Part shown: piece by piece, positions 1 through 7,547 of the stretch
Layout: the number at the start of each line of letters is the position of its first letter
Numbering within the stretch: position 1 is the first letter of the stretch
NCBI GenBank assembly: GCA_963839175.1
Contig: CAWIUB010000032.1
Coordinates: forward strand, 1 to 28,250
Direction of reading: 5' to 3'
Origin: CAWIUB01 sp963839175
GTDB taxonomy: Bacteria > Actinomycetota > Actinomycetes > Mycobacteriales > Jatrophihabitantaceae
Length of the DNA stretch: 28,250 bases
Notes under the pieces: model-generated
Database searches by the model: none
What the model was told of the DNA's origin: nothing
What the model saw: the letters and a program-made list of their open reading frames with translations, nothing else
Translations under genes and position numbers: made by a program

Positions 1-1623
1 GCCGCCGAGCCCTGCGGCGCGGTGATCGCGGCATCCGAGCAGTCGGTGATCGTCGTGCCGCCGAGCGCGGCTGCGCTGAGCGTGCCGTGCACACCGAGCT
101 GCCCGGTGGCGCCCGGGGGGATCGACCCGGTGTACGTGACGGTGATCGAAGTGGGCGGGCTGCCGGCCGGGCAGCCGGTGGGCAGGTTGCCGGTCGCCGT
201 CGCGGTGAACGGCACCGTCGTGCCGTTGCCGCAGGTGACCGAGCCGGAGGCGGCGGTGGCGCCGGCCGGGAAGACCAGCCGGAGCTGCGTGGCGTCCACG
301 TCGCTGAAGTTGCTCGGCGTGGTGGCCGACGGGTCGGTGATCGTCAGGCTGATGACGTTGAAGGCCGATCGGTTCTCAACCTTTGTCAGCGCGGTCACGC
401 CCGAGCCCTGCCCGCTGACCGCGTAACCGTTGTTGGTGTACGAGCCGGCGGCGTCCGGGAAGAAGCTCTTGCTGGCCCGGATCAACGGTGTGCCGGGCTG
501 GATGGTGAAGGCCGCGCACGCGTTCGCGCCGGTGGTCGGTCCAGCCACGGCGTCCACCGCTGATGGCGACGCGCAGTTCTGCTGGGTCAGTGCCGAGCCC
601 GGATTCAGCGGCAGGCCGGTCGACCGGACCGTGTCCCGCAGTATCAGCCCGATCGGCACCACCCCACCGGTCGAGCTCGGCGGAAGCACCGTGCCGTTCG
701 CGTTGCGGAACACGAACTGGATGCCGGTGACCGTCGCCGGGTCGACACCGCTGGGCAGCGCGATGTCGGGCCCGGACACGAACGGCCCGGCGACGAAGAC
801 GCTGCACGGTGCAGGGCTGGTACAGTACTGCATTCGAGACCTGGTCTGCGCCTTCCGGGAAGCTCGAGACGGGGCCGAGCGTGGTCAGGTTGAAGTCATC
901 CCAGGTGTTCACGCTCGTGTCGGCCACCGACAGCTGCGTGACCTGCGCGGTTGCGCTCGAGGCGTTGCGGACCGAAACCGTGGCGATCGTCGTGGCACCG
1001 GACTGGGCAACGAACGAGGCCGGGTTCATCGCCTTCGTCGCGATCGGCGTCACGGTGCGTGGCACCGACACCGTGATGTCCGCCGAGTCGGTCACCGTGT
1101 CGGCGTTGTCGGCGGTGGTGGTGGCCGTGTTGGTGATCGTCGAGCCGTCCGGAGCCGTCGTCGCCGGGTTCAGTGTGACGTGCACGACCGCGGTGCGGGT
1201 CGAACCGGCCGGCATACCGATCGACCCGGGCGGATTGGGCGGCGCCGGGAGCACATCCGCGTAGGTGACGGTGAGGGTGCGGGTCGCCGCGACGAACGAA
1301 CAGGTGAACAGTGGAGACGGGGCGCAGCCATTGAAGATGATGTCCGGCGGCAGTACGTCCACGGTCTTGGCGCTGATGCAGCCTTGCGTCAGCCCGGAAC
1401 ACGACGCCGACAGCTGATAGTCGAACCCCCCGCCGGGGGTGACCGGGCTGGTGAGTGGGTCGTTGGTGCCGGAGGCGAAGGCCTGCTTGGACAATCCCAG
1501 TGTCGCCGTGGGGGCCGCGTTCGCAGCCCCGGGCACGATCACCAGGGAGACGAGGGTCGCCAGGACCGCAGTGAGCACAATCGCCGCGCGGCGGATCAGC
1601 CGCTTGCTCCCCGTGAACCGCAC
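1..1623 (-). CDS. Secreted repeat protein (DUF11-like), frameshifted, runs off left edge
   Basis: The gene starts at a GTG at 1623 with GGAGG about 13 nt upstream. The N-terminus is a clear signal peptide: basic SKRLIRR, a hydrophobic stretch, then a likely cleavage after ANA near residue 36. The mature part is rich in Thr, Ser, Val, Ala and Pro. It holds beta-sandwich-like segments such as TITNTATTTADN, typical of DUF11/conserved-repeat surface proteins of Gram-positive bacteria. Around 800-815 the reading frame shifts by one extra base: the first frame turns Arg-rich and stops at 376. The next frame continues the same style of protein (FVAGPFVSGPDIALPSG and onward) with no stop to base 1. 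The gene is therefore longer than the window and is either a pseudogene or carries a sequence error. Its function is unknown; a cell-surface or adhesive role is inferred only from the family. Confidence 0.7.
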
Positions 1624-1844
1624 GATGTGCTGGCCTCCGAGCGCCCCGAGTCCGGATTGTGGTCCTTTGTGAGCGCGCTGAGGCTAGCAGACGCATATGT
1701 CCTTGTCGTCACCGCGGAACTACGAGTGACGATCTTGCCGAAGGCGCATCCGCGTGCCGTCCCGGAACCACCGCAGCGCGTCGGTAGGGTGCCGGCTCGA
1801 AGACCTAGCGCACTCACACGCTGCCGGTTACCCGAAGGAGAGTC
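1624..1844. promoter_or_regulatory. Divergent intergenic region, secreted protein / aquaporin
   Basis: This 221-bp gap separates two divergent starts and must carry both promoters. The only sites I can point to are the GGAGG before the GTG at 1623 (minus strand) and AAGGAG about 7 nt before the aquaporin ATG at 1845. I see no convincing -35/-10 pair, operator or terminator. Confidence 0.35.
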
Positions 1845-2594
1845 ATGACGCAGCAGGTTCGGGAAGCCCTGGCCGAGTTCGTAGGCACGTTGGTCCTGGT
1901 GTTCTTCGCCGTCGGGTCGGCCGTCGCCGGCATCGACCGGCTCGGCCCGGTCGGCGTGGCGTTCGCCTTCGGGCTGGTGCTGCTCGCTTTGGCCTACTCG
2001 ATCGGTCCGACGTCTGGATGCCACGTCAATCCGGCCGTCACCCTCGGCGTCCTGCTGCATGGCGGGATGACCCTGCAGCGTGCCGTCATCTATTGGGTGG
2101 CACAGTTCCTCGGGGCTATCGCCGGCGCCGCGCTGCTGAAGATGATGGTGGACGGCTTCGGCCGGGTGAAGGACCAGACCGGCGCCCTTGGCACGAATGA
2201 TTGGGGCAAGACGATCAGTGGGCCGGGCGCATTCGTCCTCGAGATCATCATGACCTTCCTGTTGGTCTTCGTCGTACTGCTCGTCACCGGACGGGCCGCG
2301 TCGCCGGGATTCGCGGGGCTCGCCATCGGCCTGGTGCTGACCGGGATCCACATGCTCGGCATCCCGCTCGACGGCACGTCGGTGAACCCGGCCCGTTCGC
2401 TGGGCCCGGCGCTGTTTAACGGGGGTGAGCCGCTCGCACACGTGTGGCTGTTCATCGTGGCCCCCTTGTTGGGTGGGCTGCTCGCGGCGCTGCTCGAGCC
2501 GATGCTGGTTGCGTTGCCGAGCGCCGCCCGGGCCGCCGATCCGACCGGGGCCGACGTGCCGACGGATCCACCCACCCACCGCCGCGGGCGTTAG
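1845..2594 (+). CDS. Aquaporin, MIP family, AqpZ-like water channel
   Basis: The protein has 249 residues and the hydrophobic six-helix, two-half-helix layout of the major intrinsic protein family. Both signature loops are present: HVNPAVT (NPA at residues 62-64) and SVNPARS (NPA at 181-183). The selectivity filter looks AqpZ-like, with His169, Thr178 and Arg184 placed as in water-selective channels; GlpF-type glycerol channels lack that His. It should therefore pass water across the inner membrane, although substrate is inferred from filter residues. The start ATG is preceded by AAGGAG at good spacing. The C-terminal tail (about 30 residues, Pro/Asp/Arg-rich) is hydrophilic. The TAG stop lies inside the TTAG that was duplicated by the neighbouring insertion sequence, so the coding sequence was left intact. 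Confidence 0.93.
   Translation: MTQQVREALAEFVGTLVLVFFAVGSAVAGIDRLGPVGVAFAFGLVLLALAYSIGPTSGCHVNPAVTLGVLLHGGMTLQRAVIYWVAQFLGAIAGAALLKMMVDGFGRVKDQTGALGTNDWGKTISGPGAFVLEIIMTFLLVFVVLLVTGRAASPGFAGLAIGLVLTGIHMLGIPLDGTSVNPARSLGPALFNGGEPLAHVWLFIVAPLLGGLLAALLEPMLVALPSAARAADPTGADVPTDPPTHRRGR
2591..2594. repeat. Target site duplication TTAG, left copy
   Basis: TTAG lies directly outside the left inverted repeat and is repeated at 4688-4691 outside the right one. The left copy contains the TAG stop of the aquaporin gene. Confidence 0.85.
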
Positions 2595-2616
2595 CGCGGA
2601 TTTCCGCGCAACTGGT
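2595..2616 (+). repeat. Left terminal inverted repeat of the IS
   Basis: The 22-nt end is an exact reverse complement of 4666-4687. Its outer 14 nt, CGCGGATTTCCGCG, are themselves a perfect palindrome around a central TT. Confidence 0.92.
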
Positions 2617-2891
2617 CGACGCAACGGTTGGGGCGAGTGATCGTCGGCGTGCGGACGTGGATGTCCATGTTTGACGGGTGGTTCGGCCGGTGGCGGGTTG
2701 AACCGCTGTCGCTGGTGTGCTGCGGTCTGGTTGTTAAATCACAAATCATGTAGTTCTGGTATCGACTGATCAGCTGCGGCGCGAGGGGCCACGCACTTGA
2801 GATAAGCCCTGTAAACACTGACGAATCGCGCCGACACGCCACTAGGACGGAGGTCGAACCACCAGGGCATCAGCCATGCTAGAAACGACAT

Positions 2892-4652
2892 ATGGCAGCC
2901 GGATCACCACAAGACGAAGGTGCGGAGTGGTTCACCGCGCCGGAGCAGGTGAACCAGCGCCGCTACGAGGCGCTGCGGGCCTTCTACGTCGACGGGCTGA
3001 CCCACGCCCAGGCCGGGCAGCGGTTCGGCTACACCCGCTGGGCGATGGTCAACCTGGTGCGTGAGCACCGGGCCGGGCGGCTGCACCTGTTCGCCGCGGC
3101 ACGCAGGCCCGGCCCGCCGCCCGGGGTCGCGCCGGCCAAGGACCGGGCCCGCGGCCGGGTGATCGAGTTGCGCCGCCAAGGGTTGTCCACCTACGAGATC
3201 TCCCGCCAGCTGGCCACCGAAGGCAGGCCGCTGAACCGGACCAGCGTGGCCGAGATCCTCACCGAGGAAGGCTTCGGCCGGCTGCTACGCCACCCCGAGC
3301 CGGCCGCCAGCATCAGCGCGGCCACCCCCGGGCGTGACACCCGCCTGCCCCGCACCACCCGACTCGACTTCGCCACCTGGCCGGCCAGCGTGGAGACCGG
3401 CAAGGCCGGGCTGCTGCTGCTCGTGCCCGACCTGGTCGCCCTCGACCTACCCGGGCTGGTCCGCCGAGCCGGCTACCCCGGCACCCGAATCGTGCCCGCC
3501 GCCTCGTGGCTGCTGTCGCTGCTGGCGCTGAAGCTGACCCGCACCCGGCGGGTGTCCCACGTCGATGACCTACTGCTCGCCGACCCGGCCGCGGCCCTGT
3601 TCGCCGGACTGACCACATTGCCGAAGAAGACCGCGCTCACCGACTACTCCTACCGCACCAGCCACGAGCATCAACGCCGCTTCCTCGCCGCCCTGGACAC
3701 CAACATGATCAAAGGTGGGCTCGTCACCGGACAGGACGCGATCTTCGACCTGGACTTCCACGCCGTCATGCACTGGGGCCAGGACCCGGTGCTCGAGAAA
3801 CACTACGTGCCCACCCGCTCGCAACGCGCCCGCTCGGTGTTGACCTTCTTCGCCCAAGACAGCGGCACCCACAACCTGCTCTACGCCAACGCCGAGGTGT
3901 CCAAGGCCAGCCAGGCCCGCGAGGTCATCGCGTTCTGCGACCACTGGAACAGCGTGTCCGGCGCCGACCCGCACATGCTGATCATGGACCAGAAGGTCAC
4001 CACCCAGCCCGTGCTCGCCGAACTCGACGCCCGCGGCGTCAAATTCCTCACCCTGCGGATGCGCTCACCCGCCCTGGTCAAACAGATCAACGCCCTGACC
4101 GGCGCCGAGTTCACCACCGTCACCCTGAACCGGCCCGGACGCTACAACCGCCCCCGGGTCCACCAATCGCGGGTACAGCTGTCGAACTACCCCGGCACCG
4201 TGCGCCAACTCATCGTCACCGGACTCGGCCGCGAAGCCCCCACCGTCATCATCACCAACAACGAGCAGCTACCCGTCAAGGCACTCATCGAGCACTACGC
4301 CCGGCGGATGACCATCGAACAACGCCTAGCCGAGATCATCCAAGCCTTCCACGCCGACGCCCTGTCCTCGACCGTCAACCTCAACGTCGACCTCGACATC
4401 ATGCTCTGCGTGCTCGCCCAAGCCCTCACCGCCGCGCTGCGCGGCCGCCTGCCCGGCTACGCCGGGGTCACCCCCGACGTCCTGCAACGCCGCTTCCTGG
4501 AAACCCCCGGCACCATCACCACCACCGCCGACACGGTCACCGTCCGCCTCGACCGGCGCGCCTACTCACCCACACTCCGCACAGCCGCACTCCCCAACGA
4601 CACCACCGTGCCCTGGTGGGGAAACCGCACCCTGCGCTACGAAATCAGCTGA
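2892..4652 (+). CDS. DDE transposase with N-terminal helix-turn-helix region
   Basis: The protein has 586 residues. Residues 15-60 (RRYEALRAFYVDGLTHAQAG...) and about 75-120 (VIELRRQGLSTYEISRQLA) look like two helix-turn-helix units for binding the ends. The catalytic part shows a DDE set: Asp in AIFDLDFHAV, Asp in MLIMDQKVTT, and Glu in YARRMTIEQRLAEI. The last segment fits the IS4 Y-x2-R-x3-E signature, but the usual Lys six residues further on is replaced by Ile. The role is cut-and-paste movement of the surrounding element. The gene is intact; the ATG at 2892 lacks a strong ribosome binding site. It is longer than most IS4-type transposases because of the N-terminal extension. The superfamily call is firm, the family is not. 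Confidence 0.88.
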   Translation: MAAGSPQDEGAEWFTAPEQVNQRRYEALRAFYVDGLTHAQAGQRFGYTRWAMVNLVREHRAGRLHLFAAARRPGPPPGVAPAKDRARGRVIELRRQGLSTYEISRQLATEGRPLNRTSVAEILTEEGFGRLLRHPEPAASISAATPGRDTRLPRTTRLDFATWPASVETGKAGLLLLVPDLVALDLPGLVRRAGYPGTRIVPAASWLLSLLALKLTRTRRVSHVDDLLLADPAAALFAGLTTLPKKTALTDYSYRTSHEHQRRFLAALDTNMIKGGLVTGQDAIFDLDFHAVMHWGQDPVLEKHYVPTRSQRARSVLTFFAQDSGTHNLLYANAEVSKASQAREVIAFCDHWNSVSGADPHMLIMDQKVTTQPVLAELDARGVKFLTLRMRSPALVKQINALTGAEFTTVTLNRPGRYNRPRVHQSRVQLSNYPGTVRQLIVTGLGREAPTVIITNNEQLPVKALIEHYARRMTIEQRLAEIIQAFHADALSSTVNLNVDLDIMLCVLAQALTAALRGRLPGYAGVTPDVLQRRFLETPGTITTTADTVTVRLDRRAYSPTLRTAALPNDTTVPWWGNRTLRYEIS

Positions 4653-4665
4653 CCCCTTGCCCCGA

Positions 4666-4687
4666 ACCAGTTGCGCGGAAATCCGCG
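4666..4687 (-). repeat. Right terminal inverted repeat of the IS
   Basis: Exact reverse complement of 2595-2616. It abuts the TTAG copy at 4688-4691. Confidence 0.92.
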
Positions 4688-4691
4688 TTAG
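4688..4691. repeat. Target site duplication TTAG, right copy
   Basis: Second copy of TTAG. Read on the minus strand, its TTA supplies the TAA stop codon of the D-Ala-D-Ala carboxypeptidase gene. Confidence 0.85.
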
Positions 4692-6091
4692 CGGCAGCCG
4701 CAGCCAGCGAGGGTCGCGGCTACCGCGTCCAGGGCAGTTTCCGCAGCATCCGTGTCGCCCTGGCTCGGCCCGACCTGGTCGGCGACAAGGGAAAACGCGA
4801 GTAACCGGCCGTCGCGGTCCTGCACTACGCCGGCCAGCGTCGACACCCCGGTCAGTGTGCCCGTCTTGGCCTGCACGAAGCCGGCCCCGGCTGAGCCCCG
4901 GTAGCGGTCGGCGAGCGTCCCCTCCCATCCGGCGACCGGCAGTCCGGCGATGACGTCGCGCAACTCGGCGCGTGGGCCGTACGCGGCGAGATCGAGCAGG
5001 TCCACGAGCGATGCCGGGGCCAGCCGGTCGCTGGCCGCCAGGCCGCTGCCGTCGAACATGGTCGAGCCGATGCTCACCCCCGCCTCGTGCAGCACCGTCC
5101 GAATCGCGGTGACCGCGCCCGCAAACGTGGCCGGCAGGCCCTCCGCGATGGCCACCTGCCGGGCCAGGCATTCGGCGATCACGTTGTCGGACTGCTGCAG
5201 CATCTGCTCGACCAGCTCACTCATCGGAGCAGACGCAACGGAGGCCAGCACCCGGGCGCCGACCGGAGCTCGCCCAGTGGTGACCGACGTGCCGGGCAGC
5301 CCGAGTGCGCTCGCCAGGGCGCGGCCGGCCGCCCCCGCCGGGTCGGCGCTGCGCTGCTCGGCGCCCGGTTCGTCGCGGGCGCCGTCGACCATGACGGCGG
5401 TGATCGGCCCGGCGAAGGTGGACGGAGCGTCGCCCGGCGCCCAGCCGGGCGCGACGTCCGGGCCGCCGAAAAGCGATGCATCGACCAGCACGCGGGTGAC
5501 CGCCACCCCGGACTTCTGCAGCTGCGCCGCCAGCTCGCTGATGCGGGCCGCGTCGGCGTACGCGCCGTCTTGACCGGGCGCGGCTGCGGTCAGCGTCGGG
5601 TCACCGCCGCCGACCAGCACGACCGTCCCGGCGTCGGCGCCCGCCACCACCCGCGTGATGATCCGGTCCGTGGGTTTGCGCACCTCGAGCAGAGCGGCAG
5701 CGGTGGCTATCTTCGCGGTCGAGGCCGGTGGCGCAGCGGTCGAGCCCCCGCGGTCGAGCAAAACCGCACCGGTCGCCGCGTCGCTCACGTCGGCGAGCAC
5801 CCGGCCGCCCAGTCGGTGATCGGCCAGCACGCCAGCCAGGGCCGTTCGCACCGCGGCCGGCACCGGTGCCGCGGCGGGGCTCGAAGCGGCCGAGGAGGGC
5901 GCAACGCTCGCCGCGACCGCAGCGGAGGGCAGGGCTGATGCGGGCGAGCCAGCCGTATCGCGATGGAGCTGAAGCTGGGTTGCCGCGACGTAACCGCCGA
6001 TCGCGACGGCGAGGGTGAGCACGAAGGCGAGCAGCCCGCCCAATCCGGTATGTATCCCGGAGCGGCCCACGGTGCGCCACACTAGTGCCAC
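4688..6091 (-). CDS. dacB: D-alanyl-D-alanine carboxypeptidase/endopeptidase, PBP4 type (peptidase S13)
   Basis: The protein trims or cleaves D-Ala-containing peptidoglycan stem peptides outside the membrane. All three penicillin-binding motifs are visible: STAK near residues 124-127 with the nucleophilic Ser, SDN near 301-303, and KTG near 409-411. One hydrophobic segment near residues 17-38 acts as a membrane anchor or signal, followed by an Ala/Ser/Pro-rich linker. An ATG at 6181 would put the start inside the divergent pyrophosphatase gene, so I prefer one of the GTG codons at 6091 or 6082. About 467 residues is normal for the family. The Ala/Ser linker and the large insertion between the first two motifs agree with PBP4 architecture. 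In many actinobacteria dacB neighbours ppa, as here. The stop codon comes from the IS target duplication. Confidence 0.9.
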   Translation of the reverse strand: MALVWRTVGRSGIHTGLGGLLAFVLTLAVAIGGYVAATQLQLHRDTAGSPASALPSAAVAASVAPSSAASSPAAAPVPAAVRTALAGVLADHRLGGRVLADVSDAATGAVLLDRGGSTAAPPASTAKIATAAALLEVRKPTDRIITRVVAGADAGTVVLVGGGDPTLTAAAPGQDGAYADAARISELAAQLQKSGVAVTRVLVDASLFGGPDVAPGWAPGDAPSTFAGPITAVMVDGARDEPGAEQRSADPAGAAGRALASALGLPGTSVTTGRAPVGARVLASVASAPMSELVEQMLQQSDNVIAECLARQVAIAEGLPATFAGAVTAIRTVLHEAGVSIGSTMFDGSGLAASDRLAPASLVDLLDLAAYGPRAELRDVIAGLPVAGWEGTLADRYRGSAGAGFVQAKTGTLTGVSTLAGVVQDRDGRLLAFSLVADQVGPSQGDTDAAETALDAVAATLAGCGCR

Positions 6092-6118
6092 CGCAATTGC
6101 CGGACAGGAGGCACAGCC

Positions 6119-6622
6119 GTGGAGTTCGACGTCCTGATCGAGATCCCCAGGGGAAGCCGCAACAAGTACGAGGTCGACCACGAGAGCGGGCGCATCAGGC
6201 TGGACCGCACGCTGTTCACCTCGACGCAGTACCCGGCCGACTACGGCTACATTGAGGGGACGCTGGGCCTCGACGGCGACCCCCTAGACGCCCTGGTGAT
6301 GTTGCCCGGCGACCCGCTGTTCCCGGGCGTGCTGGTGCGCTGCCGGGCGATCGGCATGTTCCGGATGACCGACGAGAAGGGCCCGGATGACAAGGTGCTG
6401 TCCGTCCCCGTCAAGGACCCGCGGCTGGACCACCTGCGCGACATCTACCACCTACCGCAGTTCGACCGGCTGGAGATCCAGCACTTTTTCGAGGTCTACA
6501 AGGAGCTCGAGCCCGGCAAGAGCGTCGAAGGCGCCACCTGGGTAGGACGCGCCGAAGCCGAGCAGGAGATCGCGGCCTCCCGCCAACGGCTCAAGGACAA
6601 CCCGGAGGCGATCGCTCACTAG
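6119..6622 (+). CDS. ppa: Inorganic pyrophosphatase, soluble family I
   Basis: The enzyme hydrolyses pyrophosphate to two phosphates in the cytoplasm and so pulls biosynthetic reactions forward. It has 167 residues, the usual size for the bacterial hexameric type. The metal-binding signature D-G-D-P-L-D sits in LGLDGDPLDALVM near residue 55. Other family segments include EIPRGSRNKYEVDHESG at the N-terminus and DYGYIEGTLG before the signature. The start is a GTG at 6119 with ACAGGAGG about 8 nt upstream. It is divergent from dacB, with only about 27 bp between the preferred starts, so the promoters must overlap coding sequence or each other. Confidence 0.97.
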   Translation: MEFDVLIEIPRGSRNKYEVDHESGRIRLDRTLFTSTQYPADYGYIEGTLGLDGDPLDALVMLPGDPLFPGVLVRCRAIGMFRMTDEKGPDDKVLSVPVKDPRLDHLRDIYHLPQFDRLEIQHFFEVYKELEPGKSVEGATWVGRAEAEQEIAASRQRLKDNPEAIAH

Positions 6623-6638
6623 ACGCCGGCGGTGCCTG

Positions 6639-7547
6639 TCACTCCACGGCTACCACGCTCACCGGGCGGTAACGCAGGTAGGCGTTCGGGCGCGGATTCG
6701 CGCAGGTGAGGCCGTCAGCCGCCACCTTCTCGACCCGGACGGTGACGTCGACTGGTTGGTGCGGCGTGGCCACCCGCACCACGCCCTGGCCATCCTCGAT
6801 CAGACCGACATGCACTACCCGCAGAGCGTCGGCACGACGCAAGGCGAGGTGCTCATACGCGTACGCCAACGCCGCCTGGGCAATCGACGGCAGGCCCACC
6901 CGTCCACGCAGCAACGCGCCGACCACCTCGCGGTTGTCGCTGGCCTCGGCGAACTCGGCGGCCGCGAAAGGGAGCACCCGTCCGTACATCAAGCCCAGTG
7001 GCAAGACCAACACATTCGCGGCGAAGCGTTCACCGCCCACGTGGCTGCACTCCCACACTCGTCCCGGCCGTTGCTCGCTGAGCGCCGCTGCGACCGGCCG
7101 GCCACGCAGCGCGCAGCAGGTGTCGTGCTTGCTGTGCGCACAGACCAGGTAGGTCGGCCGGTCGTCCAGCCTTCCGGCCGATCCGTCGAGCGGGAACTCG
7201 AGCAGCTCCGCGTCGTTGCCGAATCGCCCCCAGCGCAGGGATTCCTGCCCCGGTGCGCAGTCCGCGATCGCCCAGCGACGGACCGCATTGCGGGGGGTCC
7301 GTCCGGGCCGGCGAATCGCCAGAACGCGCAGACCCGCGCCGTTGGCCCGACGCTCCAGCACCGCGGCAACCTCGTGATCGTAACGGGATTCGCGCAGCCC
7401 GGCCCGTCCCCACGGTCCCGGCTGTTCGACCAGCAGCAGTCGCCGCGCCGGGAACGCCGTGCCGAGCAGTGGGTCCCCGCGCAGCTGGGCGCGCAGCGCG
7501 CACCGGTCGAGCGACTCCTTCGGGCGAGGGTGGCCGGCATGGCTCAT
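6639..7547 (-). CDS. Sucrase/ferredoxin-like family protein (thioredoxin-fold, probable Fe-S)
   Basis: The product has 302 residues from the ATG at 7547, which overlaps the TGA of the upstream cupin gene as ATGA, so the two are translationally coupled. Longer readings upstream are out-of-frame shadows of the cupin gene. The core TYLVCAHSKHDTCCALRGRP, followed by CSHVGGERFAANVLVLPLG, matches the sucrase/ferredoxin-like (Suc_Fer, Aim32-related) family. In that family, conserved Cys and His residues hold a 2Fe-2S cluster in a thioredoxin-like fold. The family's substrate is not established, and the name is historical rather than functional. Coupling to an oxygenase-type cupin suggests electron supply or redox partnering, which is inference. 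It converges on ppa with 16 bp between stops. Confidence 0.85.
   Translation of the reverse strand: MSHAGHPRPKESLDRCALRAQLRGDPLLGTAFPARRLLLVEQPGPWGRAGLRESRYDHEVAAVLERRANGAGLRVLAIRRPGRTPRNAVRRWAIADCAPGQESLRWGRFGNDAELLEFPLDGSAGRLDDRPTYLVCAHSKHDTCCALRGRPVAAALSEQRPGRVWECSHVGGERFAANVLVLPLGLMYGRVLPFAAAEFAEASDNREVVGALLRGRVGLPSIAQAALAYAYEHLALRRADALRVVHVGLIEDGQGVVRVATPHQPVDVTVRVEKVAADGLTCANPRPNAYLRYRPVSVVAVE

Larger units (their letters stand above)
2595..4687 (+). mobile_element. Complete insertion sequence, IS4-superfamily type, 2093 bp
   Basis: The element is bounded by a perfect 22-bp inverted repeat (2595-2616 and 4666-4687) and flanked by the 4-bp direct repeat TTAG. The similarity between the ends continues imperfectly inward around GCAA. 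It holds one transposase gene (2892-4652) on the plus strand. The roughly 275 bp between the left repeat and the gene hold no other gene; an AT-richer patch near 2735-2760 may carry the transposase promoter. Intact ends, an intact gene and an unaltered duplication suggest a recent insertion. A 4-bp duplication at a TAG-containing target is compatible with several IS4-superfamily families; I cannot assign the exact family. Confidence 0.9.

Noticed and set aside
430..1848. A 472-codon open frame on the plus strand over the secreted protein gene
   Set aside because: It is an Arg/Gly-rich shadow. The minus strand has the signal peptide, ribosome binding site and ordered repeat sequence.
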